Source: Streptomyces werraensis (lineage in GTDB: Bacteria > Actinomycetota > Actinomycetes > Streptomycetales > Streptomycetaceae). Taken from it: a stretch of 64,000 bases of DNA. The notes beneath the pieces are model-generated. The model was not told the DNA's origin, did not search any database, and saw nothing but the letters and a program-made list of their open reading frames with translations. Both the position numbers and the translations under genes were made by a program. The first letter of the stretch is position 1. Each line of letters starts with the position of its first letter. This document shows, piece after piece, positions 17,811 through 26,681 of the stretch. The stretch is from positions 1 to 64,000 of the forward strand of contig BNBX01000015.1 of NCBI GenBank assembly GCA_014656175.1. The letters run 5' to 3'.

Positions 17811-18303
17811 ACCGGCCCGGCTGCCGCTCGGCCAGCCAGCCGCGGGCCACCAGGCGTTTCGCTTTCGACCGCAGCGCCTCCACCTTCGCCGGCACCACGT
17901 CCAGGCCGAACGCCACGGCCATCTCCTGACAGGTCAACGGCCCTTGATAGAGCCGGGCCCGGTCCGCGAGCGCCACGAGAATTCGCTGGTAGTCCACCGA
18001 CAGCACCGACCAGGCCACCCCCTGGCGCCACATCGGCACCTGCGACTTCGGCTTCGCCGCGTCCTGGAGCGCCGCCTGCACCTGCGCATCCCGCGGATCC
18101 GCGGTGACCTCCACCTCGGCGGTGGCACCGCCGTCCGGAGCCAGCACCGTATCGACCCGCCTGCGCGCGATCGTCCACTCCTGCCATTCCAGCTCGGCCG
18201 CGGCAAGCTCGGCCTGGATGCGGTCGGCCTCCTCCCGCAGTCCGTCGACTCGACGCCGAGCGGCGAGCTCGTGCTGTTCCAGCAGTCCAACAACCGACGG
18301 CAT
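17767..18303 (-). CDS. Coiled-coil / winged-helix-like protein linked to IS
   Basis: From ATG 18303 the 178-residue protein starts MPSVVGLLEQHELAARRRVD and has a long coiled coil (about residues 8-48: EEADRIQAELAAAELEWQEW). It then has a variable linker and a C-terminal DNA-binding-like part: ILVALADRARLYQGPLTCQE, VEALRSKAKRLVARGWLAER, FTLAAG. Similar proteins occur repeatedly in Streptomyces genomes near transposases; that link is from memory. It converges on the IS5-type transposase and overlaps its last 44 bp, so the pair may have moved together. Confidence 0.65.
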   Translation of the reverse strand: MPSVVGLLEQHELAARRRVDGLREEADRIQAELAAAELEWQEWTIARRRVDTVLAPDGGATAEVEVTADPRDAQVQAALQDAAKPKSQVPMWRQGVAWSVLSVDYQRILVALADRARLYQGPLTCQEMAVAFGLDVVPAKVEALRSKAKRLVARGWLAERQPGRFTLAAGVSGPGDGS

Positions 18304-18481
18304 CCGCGACCTCCCGGGGAACGACGACCCGACAGGCCACCACTCCCACGGAACCGCCACTCATCTCCCCGACCAGCGGAAACGTGTCGATCACGTCCGG
18401 AAAGACAACACCTTCTAAGGACTGCCCGAGTCCCACCACTTGGCGCAGGAACACCTGTCCGCCAGCACTGACACAACCCGT

Positions 18482-19030
18482 TCACAAGATCACCCTGCGC
18501 AGCAGGCGCGGCAGCCGACGTATGGCCCATGCGCCGATGCCGCCGATGGCGGCTCCGGCGGCGACGTCGCTGGGATAGTGCGCGCCCGAGTGCACCCGTT
18601 GCACCGCCACCGCCGCGGCCGGCAGCGCGCACACCGTGCCGGCCGCCGGCCACACCGCCGCGACCGCACCGGTGAATCCGGACGCGGCCGCAGTATGCCC
18701 GGACGGAAACGAGGAGGAGTCGGGACGGTCGTCGACGTCATCATGGGGAATGAACTCCTTGGGTGGGCGCCGTCGCTCCGACAACGGCTTGACCACCGCG
18801 TTCGACAAGATTTCGGAGACCGTCATCGCGGTCAGTCCTGCCAGCGCGGCCCGCTTGCCCCGCATCCCGCCCACCGCTGCCATGGCCAGCGCGGCGCCCC
18901 ACCACAGCTTGGTCCGCTCCGCCGCTGCCTCCACCACCGGCACACACCTGCGCACCCACACAGGCCGCCACCCGGCCACCCTCTGCAAGGGGCCCCGCTC
19001 CACCCGGCACAACTCAGCTTCCACGTTCAT
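18482..19030 (-). CDS. PAP2-family membrane phosphatase
   Basis: 182 residues with the three acid-phosphatase motifs of the PAP2 superfamily: KPLSERRRP, SFPSGHTAAA and VHSGAHYPSDVAAG (His nucleophile in the last). The hydrophobic helices between them fit a small integral membrane lipid phosphatase acting on phosphatidic acid or undecaprenyl pyrophosphate-type substrates. It lies downstream of the broken YihY gene on the same strand. Confidence 0.85.
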   Translation of the reverse strand: MNVEAELCRVERGPLQRVAGWRPVWVRRCVPVVEAAAERTKLWWGAALAMAAVGGMRGKRAALAGLTAMTVSEILSNAVVKPLSERRRPPKEFIPHDDVDDRPDSSSFPSGHTAAASGFTGAVAAVWPAAGTVCALPAAAVAVQRVHSGAHYPSDVAAGAAIGGIGAWAIRRLPRLLRRVIL

Positions 19031-19111
19031 GACCGGGCAAGTCCCCCGTCACCGGCGCATCATTCCGCCGCTGCCCGAACCCGCTCGCCCAGGTGCGCCG
19101 GGGGCGGTTGC

Positions 19112-20161
19112 TCATTGGTCCAGGCGGTCCTGCTCGTCCCAGGCGCGGGTGTCGCGCGGCGGTACGTAGGGCTCCTCCTCAGCGTTCATGCCGCCGGCGA
19201 TCGCACGCTGGCGGGCCATCTCCGCGTCGAACTCGAGGCCCAACAGGATCGCGATATTGCTGACCCACAGCCACACCAGAAAGACGATCACCCCGGCCAG
19301 AGTGCCGTAGGTCTTGTTGTAGGAGGAAAAGTTCGCGACGTAGAACGCGAATGTGGCCGACGCGAGCATCCAGATCAGCAGCGCCAGCACGCTGCCCGGG
19401 CTGACCCACCTGAAGCCGCGGCCCTTCACATTCGGAGCCGCCCAGAACAGGATCGCGATCACGAGGATGACCATGACCACCGACACCGGCCACTTCGCGA
19501 TCGACCAGACCGTCAGCACGGTGTCCCCGATCCCCAGGGCGAATCCCGTCTGCTGAGCGATGCCACCGGTGAAGACCACGATCACCGCGCTGATCACGGC
19601 CAGGACCAACAGGACGACCGTCACCCCGACACGCACCGGCATCACCTTCCACACCGGACGCCCCTCCGGCATGTCGTAGACCGCGTTGGCGGTACGGATG
19701 AACGCCGCGACATACCCGGAAGCCGACCACACCGCCAGCACGAGACCGACCACAGCCATCTACGACCCGACCCCGCCACGGCCCTGCAACTGTGTCACCG
19801 CATCACTGATGATGTCCCTGGCCGAGCCCGGCGCCAGCTTCCGCAGCTTCTCCAGGACCTGGTCGGTCGCCGACTTCCCCGCAAGACCCAGCAACGACAC
19901 CAGGACCAGCAGCGCGGGGAACAGCGACAGCACTCCGTATCGCGTCAGAGCCGCCGCCCGGTCGGTGAGCTCGTCGTCCTGGGACTCCTTCACCGTTCCC
20001 TTGAGCACCGCCCACCACGAACGCTTCCCGAACTGCGTAAGCTCAATGGGGGCTCGCCGGTCCACCTCCGCGTCGGGACCCACTTGCGATTCCGGCAGCG
20101 CCGTCTCACGGCCTGCTGTCCCATGTGTCCTGTCCTGGTCCTCTCCTGATGTCCCTTCCAT
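19112..20161 (-). pseudogene. YihY/BrkB family membrane protein with in-frame amber codon
   Basis: ATG 20161 (MEGTSGEDQDR) opens a frame with FGKRSWWAVLKGTVKESQDD, then DRAAALTRYGVLSLFPALLV and RDIISDAVTQLQG, the standard YihY N-terminal half. A TAG at 19760-19762 interrupts it. The next codon is ATG and the same frame continues MAVVGLVLAVWSASGYVAAF through five more membrane helices to 19112. Apart from this codon the protein would be about 349 residues, normal for the family. It may be a point nonsense mutation, a sequencing error, or two polypeptides made by termination-reinitiation at TAG-ATG. The family is a six-helix inner-membrane protein of unknown transport role. Confidence 0.85.
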
Positions 20162-20453
20162 GACACCCGGAGTAGATGCCTGATGTGAGCATGCCCGAGC
20201 TCCGGCTTCGTTTCGAACGCCCCGCCGGCCTCGCCGTCCCGCGCGTTCAACAGACCGGTGCGCCGTCGGACGCGAACCCGGCCCCGCCGCGTCCATCCGG
20301 TGAGGGCCTGGGCAGCTACCTGCTTGTGCCTCGAACTCCTGGCCATCGCCAGAGCGCAGCCTCTGCCACTGGCAGAAGCTGTAGGCCAGGCCCGCACGCC
20401 CGGTACCCGAGGGCATCTTGGCCTGCCTCGCTGTCTCTGCCACCATCCGCTCT

Positions 20454-21341
20454 GTGACGGGCATCTCTCAGGGGACAGCGATTTCGGCGGTGTGGGCTCA
20501 GCAGAGCGTGTGGTCCCAGGCCGCGGGGCAGCTCAAGGAGCAGGTGGTACGTGCCCGGGCGTGGGCCCTGGCTCTGGGAGTACTGGCGGCGGCGCTGGGT
20601 ACCGCGGCGTCCCAGGCCCTGGCCTGGAACGGGGCCGTGGGTAGGGTTCTGGCTTTCACCGCCGCGGTCGCCGCCGGATGCGCGCCGCTGCTGGCCCAGC
20701 GCGGCGGACCGGAGAGAGTGAGCGACTGGATCCGGCTGCGGGCCGTCTCCGAGGCGCTCAAGGCCGAGGTCTACATGTACCTGGCCGGGGTCGGCGCCTA
20801 CCGGAGCGCCGCCGACGGCGGTGACCTGCTGCGCGACCGCGCCTCCCGTTTCGTGGCGGACGGCAGCGACCTGCTGAGGCACACGATCGACATCACGGCC
20901 GCCGACCGCCCCCTGCCCGCCGTCCGGGACGAGGCGTCCTACGTCGAGCACCGGCTGCGGCGGCAGCTGGAGTCGTACTACCGGCCACGGGCCGCGTACA
21001 TGCAGCGCAAGGTCCTGCTTCACGAGCGGCTGGAACTTGCCCTGGGTGGGCTCGGCGCGGTGACGGCGGCCGTCGCCGCCGCATGGGGCGTGGAGCGGAT
21101 CGCAGCGTGGGTGGCGGTTGCGGCGTCGATCGCAGTTGCGGTGTCCGCCCACGCGCTCGCCCAGCGGTACGCGTACCAGCAGTTGGAGTTCGCGCGTACC
21201 GCGGAGCAGCTGCAGCAACTGCTGGACAGGTGGCCGCACGCCGCGTCGGCGCCGGAGGACGCCGACCGATTCGTGGCCGAGTGCGAGCACGTGATCTCCG
21301 TGCAGAACGAGGCGTGGATGATCCGCTGGGCGGTGGGCTGA
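20454..21341 (+). CDS. SLATT (DUF4231-like) membrane protein
   Basis: GTG 20454 gives about 295 residues. Two hydrophobic pairs are visible: AWALALGVLAAALGTAAS and VLAFTAAVAAGCAPLLA near the N-terminus, and LALGGLGAVTAAVAAAWG and WVAVAASIAVAVSAHALA near the C-terminus. They are separated by the helical segment WIRLRAVSEALKAEVYMYLA and YYRPRAAYMQRKVLLHERLE. This is the DUF4231/SLATT arrangement, a predicted pore-forming effector fold associated with nucleotide-signalling defence loci. It converges with the TIR-WD40 gene, stops only 5 bp apart, so the two are likely one functional locus. An upstream TTG (20418) would add 12 residues. Confidence 0.82.
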   Translation: MTGISQGTAISAVWAQQSVWSQAAGQLKEQVVRARAWALALGVLAAALGTAASQALAWNGAVGRVLAFTAAVAAGCAPLLAQRGGPERVSDWIRLRAVSEALKAEVYMYLAGVGAYRSAADGGDLLRDRASRFVADGSDLLRHTIDITAADRPLPAVRDEASYVEHRLRRQLESYYRPRAAYMQRKVLLHERLELALGGLGAVTAAVAAAWGVERIAAWVAVAASIAVAVSAHALAQRYAYQQLEFARTAEQLQQLLDRWPHAASAPEDADRFVAECEHVISVQNEAWMIRWAVG

Positions 21342-21346
21342 GCCGG

Positions 21347-24300
21347 TCAGCAGGGCCAGCGGTACCGCTCCCCGGGTGCCACGTCCTGCCACTGGGCCGC
21401 GCTGAGCCGACGGGTGACCATGCCGCACAGCGAGGAGAGCCATCCATCCGCGGTGATGTCGGAGATCCAGGTGCCGTCGCGTCCGGCGGTCACCATCCGG
21501 TCGCCGGTCGGGCTGAAGCCGACGGCTGTGACCACATCCGCCGTGGGCAGTTGGGGTCCGGACTGCCGTCGGCTGGAGAGTTCCCACACCGTCACCGGCG
21601 GGTCGTCGACGAGCCCGCCTTCGGGGCTGCCTGTGATCGCGAGCCGTCTGCCTTGCGGATCCCATTCCGCCATGAAGACCTTCCCTCTGGGTGCGATCTC
21701 GACGCCGGTCCTCCTCCCGCTCACCACGTCCCAGAGGAAGACCGTCCGGGAGTCACTCGTGTCTCTTGCGGCCAGGGTCTTCCCGTCCGGGCTGAACGTG
21801 GCGAACCCAGCATCGTGGATGAGCCGCACGCGTCTGCCGGAGGCCGCGTCCCACAGGCCGACCGTCCCGTTGCGGCCGGTCACGGCCAGCAGCGTGCCGT
21901 CAGGACTCAGAGCCGCGTGGTCGGCGTAGCCGTCCGACTCGGCCACCTTACGGAACTTGGACCCGGAGTCCGCCACATTCCAGGCCACGACCTGCGCCCA
22001 ACCCGTCAGCACCGCGTACAGCCTCTTGCCGTCGGGCGAGAACATCAGGGACGCGATGTGGTTTCTTTCATCGCTTCCTGCGTCGAACCGGGAGATCCGC
22101 CGACCGTCTCGCACGCGGAAGACCTCCACGGCCAGCCTTCCCTCCCCGATTCCCTGGGCGACTGCGAGCAGCGAGCCGTCGGCGCTGAACGCGGGCAAGC
22201 CCGCGGGCCTGCTCAGCCGGAAGCGACCGGTACGCGTATCCGTTCCGGTATCCCAAAGGCTCACCGTCCGGCCGACGGCCGCCGCCACGGTCTGCGCGTC
22301 CGGGCTAACCGCGTAGAAACCGTCTTCTTCGGGAACGGACAGGCGCCGACTGACGCGCCCGGCGCCCCCCGGCTCCCACAGCACGACGGACCCGTCACCG
22401 GCGGCCGTTGCGACGAGCGATCCGTCAGCCGTCTCGGCCTCGACATCCGGCCGCAAGCGCTCGAACTCGGGCACGCTGCCGTCTCTTCGCAAGGCGGCAG
22501 CCTTCTCCACGCTGGAAGCCGATCCCACGCGCCGACGCCCTTCCAGATCCCACAGCTCATACCGGTCCGCCTCCAATACGAACACCGCGTAACGCCCCCC
22601 GAACAAGGCCGATCCGCCGCTGGTCATGGACGTGACGGCACTGCCCGGCACCGGTGTCCACCGGCGTCCCGCTCCCCGCTCGTGGATGTGCGTCTCGCCC
22701 GAGACGTTGACCACCACCGCGTCGTCCGCGGTGAAGCCCACGAAATGGCCGCCTTCCGCGACGGACTCGCGCCGGAGCGTGCCAATGTCAACTATCTCGG
22801 TCCGGTCGGCGCTGGTGCACGCGAACCGGCGTCCGGAGGGAGCCATGCTCGTATTGGTACAGTCCGTCCTCCCGGCGAAACGGTGCCGGCGCACGTCCCA
22901 CACCACCTGGCCGAAGTCGTTCGTGGTCCCGGGCAACAAGTCGACCAGGAGGTGCTCACCGTCCCGGCTCAGCCCCCCAAGTCGTTGCAGCGCCTCTCCC
23001 GCCGGAGTGGAGAAGCTGTCCTTGATCTCCAGCGTCCGGGTGTCAACGAGATCGACCCGGTCTCTGCCCGCCAGCAGCGCCATGGTCCGGCCGTCAGCCG
23101 TCAAAGCATGCCCCGGTGAATCGCCCGACCACAGCGGAATGCCCAGCGCCCGTCCCCGGCTCCGCGCCCTCTTCACGTCCCACACCTCGGTGGCGTTGCC
23201 GCGGACGACGAGAAGGACATCACCCGCCGCGCTGAAGACCACGTCATCCACCCGATGGCCCTCCGGGGCAATGACGGTCCGCACCTGGTTGAAGCCGTTC
23301 AGCCGTTCCGCGACGGCGTTCCGTGCCTCAGTGGTGTCCGCCTGCCCACGAGCGGCCAGCGCGTACTGCAGCGCCTTCTCCGGTTCACTGACGGACACCT
23401 CACCGGCCAGGGCCGCCAGCTCACGGGAGAGAGCGGCCCGGTACTGCTCCTCCGCACCGGCCTGCCCGGCGGCGACGAGCCCGGACAGGCCGAGGACGGT
23501 CGCGGTGCCAGCCGCCAGGGCCGACCGGACGAGGAGGGCACGCCGCCGGACGGACCTGCGGCTTTCCTCCAAATAACGCCGTTGCCTCTCGGTGAGCCCG
23601 ACGTGAAACTCCTCCTCGTCCGGAGCGCGCCGCCGCCACGCCTCGGCCACGGACAGTTCGTCCGCCCGCAGCAGCTGCCCGTCGCTGCGTCCGCCTTCCC
23701 ACCACTGATGCGCCAGTACACCAAGGCGAGCGTGGAACGCCACCCAGCGGTGGTGCTGATGCACGAATGCGACGATGGACTCGACCCCCCGGGCCCACCC
23801 GTCGTCGTCCGGTTCCACCAACGACAGGTACTGGTAAGCGGTCAGCGCGTCCCAGCCGTGCTCCCGCATTAGTCCGCTGGTGCTGCCGCGCTCCAGCCCG
23901 GGGTCGATTACCACGGGGAGAACGCGCTTGCGCTGCTCGATCGCCTGCCGACACTCGTCCCAGCAGTACGGGGACTTCAGGGCGTGGCGGCTCAGTAGCA
24001 CGACGACCGCGTCCGAGGTGCGGATGGCCTCGGCGATGGACTCACGCCAGTGCTCGGAGGGATGGATAGCCTGCCAGTCAACCCACAACTCACCCAGCCG
24101 CCCTTCCAGACGTGAGCACAACTCACGGGCGTAGTAGGTGTCTTGTCGGGAATAGCTGAGGAATACCTTGCCGGTGGACTCGGCCGTCACCCTGTTTCCC
24201 CCGGACGCCCCCTGGAACGGGTCGGTCCCACTCCGGGCCCGCTGGAAGGCGTTGCGCAGCAGCTGGCCGCAGCCGGCGGCCAGCAGAGCAGCGGCACCGA

Positions 24301-25003
24301 CCAGGAACGCCCAGTACCACTGCCGGTCGTACGTCGGCCCGAAGACGCTGGAGACGAGCTGTGCGTCGGCCCACCGCACGATGTCCCCGGTCCGGTCCGC
24401 GGGCGGCGGCCCAGTCCCGGCGACGACCTCCCGGACGCGGTCCCGGAACACTTGGGCGAAGGTCCCTGCCGATACGGCACTCAGCAGCGCCACGACGACC
24501 GACGCCCCGGATGTCCCCGCGGCCAGCCTGGGGCGTGCACCTTTGACAGCATCCGTGACACGGACCTCGACCGCCCCGCCAACGGTGAACGCGGCGACCT
24601 GCACCGGCACGGACCCGAGCGCTAGCCAGTAGGCCGGGCTGCCAAATGGCGCGACGACGAGTGCGCCGCAGGAGATGGCCAGCAGCGTCAGCGGCAGCGC
24701 GAGTGTCCGCATCTGCAGCAACCGCCGCCACGACCACGCGAAGGTGACCCGGGCCTGCGCACCCGGTCGCAACGCCGCGAGCGAGGGCGACGGGAAGAAG
24801 ATGGCGAAGGGGATCAGCATTCCGGACAATGCCAGCCAAGGCCCGAGCAGCGGGAGGAACACAGCCCAGGCCGCCAGACACGCTGTGAGCCAGACAGCAG
24901 CCCCGCTGGACCGTAACCGCCGCACCGGCCCCGTGAGACTCTCCGCAACATCACCCGATCCGGCCACAAGCGCCCCCCTTCGCGGCACTGCCGCCAGCCC
25001 CAT
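21347..25003 (-). CDS. Membrane TIR-WD40 repeat protein
   Basis: 1218 residues. N-terminal hydrophobic helices occupy about 35-75, 100-145, 168-185 and 229-250. A TIR domain lies at about 278-395: KVFLSYSRQDTYYARELCSR, LWVDWQAIHPSEHWRESIAE, DAVVVLLSRHALKSPYCWDE with Glu350 in the S-x-x-C-x-x-E position that is catalytic in NAD-cleaving TIRs. A linker follows (AEAWRRRAPDEEEF, LTERQRRYLEESRR), then another membrane helix (about 491-512). Eleven or more WD40-type blades fill 575-1218, e.g. AALSPDGTLLAVTGRNGTVG, enough for two propellers. This predicts a membrane-anchored sensor (WD40) and NADase or signalling effector (TIR). The 678-residue plus-strand frame across it is a shadow. Confidence 0.9.
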   Translation of the reverse strand: MGLAAVPRRGALVAGSGDVAESLTGPVRRLRSSGAAVWLTACLAAWAVFLPLLGPWLALSGMLIPFAIFFPSPSLAALRPGAQARVTFAWSWRRLLQMRTLALPLTLLAISCGALVVAPFGSPAYWLALGSVPVQVAAFTVGGAVEVRVTDAVKGARPRLAAGTSGASVVVALLSAVSAGTFAQVFRDRVREVVAGTGPPPADRTGDIVRWADAQLVSSVFGPTYDRQWYWAFLVGAAALLAAGCGQLLRNAFQRARSGTDPFQGASGGNRVTAESTGKVFLSYSRQDTYYARELCSRLEGRLGELWVDWQAIHPSEHWRESIAEAIRTSDAVVVLLSRHALKSPYCWDECRQAIEQRKRVLPVVIDPGLERGSTSGLMREHGWDALTAYQYLSLVEPDDDGWARGVESIVAFVHQHHRWVAFHARLGVLAHQWWEGGRSDGQLLRADELSVAEAWRRRAPDEEEFHVGLTERQRRYLEESRRSVRRRALLVRSALAAGTATVLGLSGLVAAGQAGAEEQYRAALSRELAALAGEVSVSEPEKALQYALAARGQADTTEARNAVAERLNGFNQVRTVIAPEGHRVDDVVFSAAGDVLLVVRGNATEVWDVKRARSRGRALGIPLWSGDSPGHALTADGRTMALLAGRDRVDLVDTRTLEIKDSFSTPAGEALQRLGGLSRDGEHLLVDLLPGTTNDFGQVVWDVRRHRFAGRTDCTNTSMAPSGRRFACTSADRTEIVDIGTLRRESVAEGGHFVGFTADDAVVVNVSGETHIHERGAGRRWTPVPGSAVTSMTSGGSALFGGRYAVFVLEADRYELWDLEGRRRVGSASSVEKAAALRRDGSVPEFERLRPDVEAETADGSLVATAAGDGSVVLWEPGGAGRVSRRLSVPEEDGFYAVSPDAQTVAAAVGRTVSLWDTGTDTRTGRFRLSRPAGLPAFSADGSLLAVAQGIGEGRLAVEVFRVRDGRRISRFDAGSDERNHIASLMFSPDGKRLYAVLTGWAQVVAWNVADSGSKFRKVAESDGYADHAALSPDGTLLAVTGRNGTVGLWDAASGRRVRLIHDAGFATFSPDGKTLAARDTSDSRTVFLWDVVSGRRTGVEIAPRGKVFMAEWDPQGRRLAITGSPEGGLVDDPPVTVWELSSRRQSGPQLPTADVVTAVGFSPTGDRMVTAGRDGTWISDITADGWLSSLCGMVTRRLSAAQWQDVAPGERYRWPC

Positions 25004-25353
25004 TCAGTGCCCGCCGGACCACTGCCGTGACCTGGGCGGTCCAGTTGACGGCATGACTCCCGTGCGCATGAATACCCCCAGGCAGCCGCGAGTTGTCTCT
25101 GATCCGGACTGACTGGCTGGAACGCGCCCCAGAACGGCGAAGATCTCGCCAACCATTTCACTGGTCGAGGTTGTCGTTGATGATGTTTCGGCTGCAGAGC
25201 AAAGCCGCCGAGGTTACCCTCCCCGAAGATCGGCGACAAGGGCAGACCTGCGACCTCGCTTCGCTTGATAAATTCCCGAAATTCAGACACACACCCAGTT
25301 GCCACCGCTACGGTCCTGGCCTCCTGCCCGCCCGGTTGCCTTGAAAGCGGTTA
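25004..25353. other. Intergenic region upstream of the TIR-WD40 gene
   Basis: About 350 bp without a supported gene. It should contain the TIR-WD40 promoter (reading left), but no clear -35/-10 pair stands out. It ends at a long palindrome. Confidence 0.4.
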
Positions 25354-25411
25354 TGCACCACCTCTGTCATGATCCCGCGGGTACCCGCGGGATCATGACA
25401 GAGGTGGTGCA
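25354..25411. repeat. Perfect 58-bp palindrome
   Basis: Two exact 28-bp arms meet at a central TA (25382-25383). The core is CCCGCGGGTACCCGCGGG and the outer ends are TGCACC and GGTGCA. As RNA it would form a very strong stem with no loop; as DNA it could extrude as a cruciform or be a dimeric protein site. It lacks a U-tract. It separates the TIR-WD40 module from the ZIP remnant and the Nudix regulator module. Confidence 0.85.
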
Positions 25412-25424
25412 GGCAGGTCTGTGA

Positions 25425-25545
25425 GGACTGGTCGCGGGCTCGGCCCTGCTGTTCGGAGCTCTGCTGGGGTTCAGTCTGCGGGTTTCGCAGAAGGTGATCG
25501 CCACCGTGATGGCCTTCGGCGCCGGTGTGCAGGTCGATGCGCAGC
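25425..25545 (+). pseudogene. ZIP-family metal transporter fragment
   Basis: After a TGA at 25422-25424 the frame reads GLVAGSALLFGALLGFSLRV then SQKVIATVMAFGAGV, which matches the first two membrane helices of ZIP zinc/iron permeases (G-L-V-A-G-x-A-L-x-x-G-A, VIAxVMAFGxGV). It then turns into unrelated sequence (QVDAQQLPG). Start and the remaining helices are absent. Confidence 0.7.
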
Positions 25546-25867
25546 AGCTGCCCGGTAGCGTATGTCGTCCAGGACGATTATGGGGACTTCGTTCGCGCTG
25601 GTCGGCCGGCGGGGCTCTCCCCCGATGGTCGACGGTGGCCGAACCTGCCGGACGTTGTATAACTTCGCGTGTGATCATGCGGCGTTGAGTCAGTCCCGAT
25701 AGGTGGCGAGTGTTCGTCGTCGCGGCGAAGGCCGCGTTCGGGATTGGAGATGGCGGTCGAATTGTGGTCGGCGTCCTGTCGAGGGATGAGCCGTCTTCTT
25801 CGAATGCTTGGCAGGCACGCACGCCACGACTGGCTGTCTGTCCGGCCGCCTGCCGGACAGAGCTGGC
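25546..25867. other. Degenerate sequence without a gene
   Basis: About 320 bp, with lower GC than its neighbours in places. No frame on either strand has coding character, and I see no repeat or RNA structure that I can support. Confidence 0.4.
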
Positions 25868-26617
25868 TCAGCTTTGTTGACCGGGCGTTTCGGCACGCAT
25901 CAGAGGCGGATTGAGCAGCCATGCCTGTCCACGACGGTAGAGAGCGGCCGGACGTCCGGTGGGCGGCAGCCACTGCTCTCCCGTCGGCTGCACGAAGCCC
26001 GTGGTGTTGAGTACCTTGCGGCGGAAGTTGCTCGGGTCAAGTTGCTGGCCCCAGATGACCTGATACACGGTGCGCAGGTCTGTGAGCGTGAACGTCTCCC
26101 CGCAGAAGGCGGTGGCCGCAGCGGTGTACTCGAGCTTCCTGCGCACTTCTTCCAGAGCTTCCGTCAGAATGGCCCGGTGGTCGAACGCCAAGCCGAGCCT
26201 GCCGTCCTCGACGTGCGCCACGGGAGCCCAGAATGCACGTGTGGCGTCGGTCCCGCCGACGGGTGCCGGGAGATCCGGCCCCAGTGCGAGGTAGGCGACC
26301 GTCACCACTCGCCCCCGCGGGTCGCGTCCTGGATCTGCGTAGGTACCGAGTTGCTCCAGGTGCAGTCGGCTGCCGTCGATGCCGGCCTCTTCCGCCAGCT
26401 CCCGCAGGGCTCCTTCACGCAGCGTCTCGTTCTTCTGAACGTAGCCTCCGGGCATGGCAGGCATCCCGTAGAAGGGCTCCAGGCCGCGCTCGACGAGGAG
26501 CACCATCAGCTGGTCGTCCCTGACGGTGAAGATCGCAAGGTCCACGGTCAGCCATGAAGGGCCGACCTCGTCCGAGTCTTTCAGCCAGTCGTCCACCCGC
26601 ACCCCTAAAGGTCTCAT
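25868..26617 (-). CDS. NrtR-like Nudix transcriptional regulator
   Basis: 249 residues from ATG 26617. The N-terminal Nudix domain has a complete box at residues 58-80 (GYVQKNE, then RELAEEAGI), so hydrolysis of a nucleoside-diphosphate-X compound such as ADP-ribose is chemically possible. The C-terminal part (FTLTDLRTVYQVIWGQQLDP, SNFRRKVLNT, then PTGRPAALYRRG) is the winged helix of NrtR-type regulators, which use ADP-ribose or related ligands to leave DNA. The gene is divergent from the membrane/phosphorylase unit. The inverted repeat at 26639-26659 lies just upstream and overlaps an alternative GTG start at 26638, which is why 26617 is chosen. It probably represses the divergent unit and itself. 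Confidence 0.87.
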   Translation of the reverse strand: MRPLGVRVDDWLKDSDEVGPSWLTVDLAIFTVRDDQLMVLLVERGLEPFYGMPAMPGGYVQKNETLREGALRELAEEAGIDGSRLHLEQLGTYADPGRDPRGRVVTVAYLALGPDLPAPVGGTDATRAFWAPVAHVEDGRLGLAFDHRAILTEALEEVRRKLEYTAAATAFCGETFTLTDLRTVYQVIWGQQLDPSNFRRKVLNTTGFVQPTGEQWLPPTGRPAALYRRGQAWLLNPPLMRAETPGQQS

Positions 26618-26638
26618 TGACTTAAACTCCGCCCGCAC

Positions 26639-26659
26639 TTATGGTCGCATCAACCATAA
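26639..26659. promoter_or_regulatory. Predicted NrtR-type 21-bp operator
   Basis: TTATGGT (26639-26645) and ACCATAA (26653-26659) are exact inverted arms with a 7-base spacer, centred between the divergent regulator and membrane gene. NrtR-family operators are 21-bp imperfect palindromes, so size and location fit. Binding is inferred. Confidence 0.7.
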
Positions 26660-26681
26660 CTGTAGGAGTCGGGGGCGGGAC

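Noticed and set aside
18440..20149. 569-residue plus-strand frame
   Set aside because: His/Arg/Gln-rich antisense of the PAP2 and YihY genes.
21083..23119. 678-residue plus-strand frame
   Set aside because: Antisense of the TIR-WD40 gene and overlaps the SLATT gene; no domain.
25655..25680. Sequence resembling half a loxP-type site (ATAACTTCG)
   Set aside because: Too short, single arm, likely chance.
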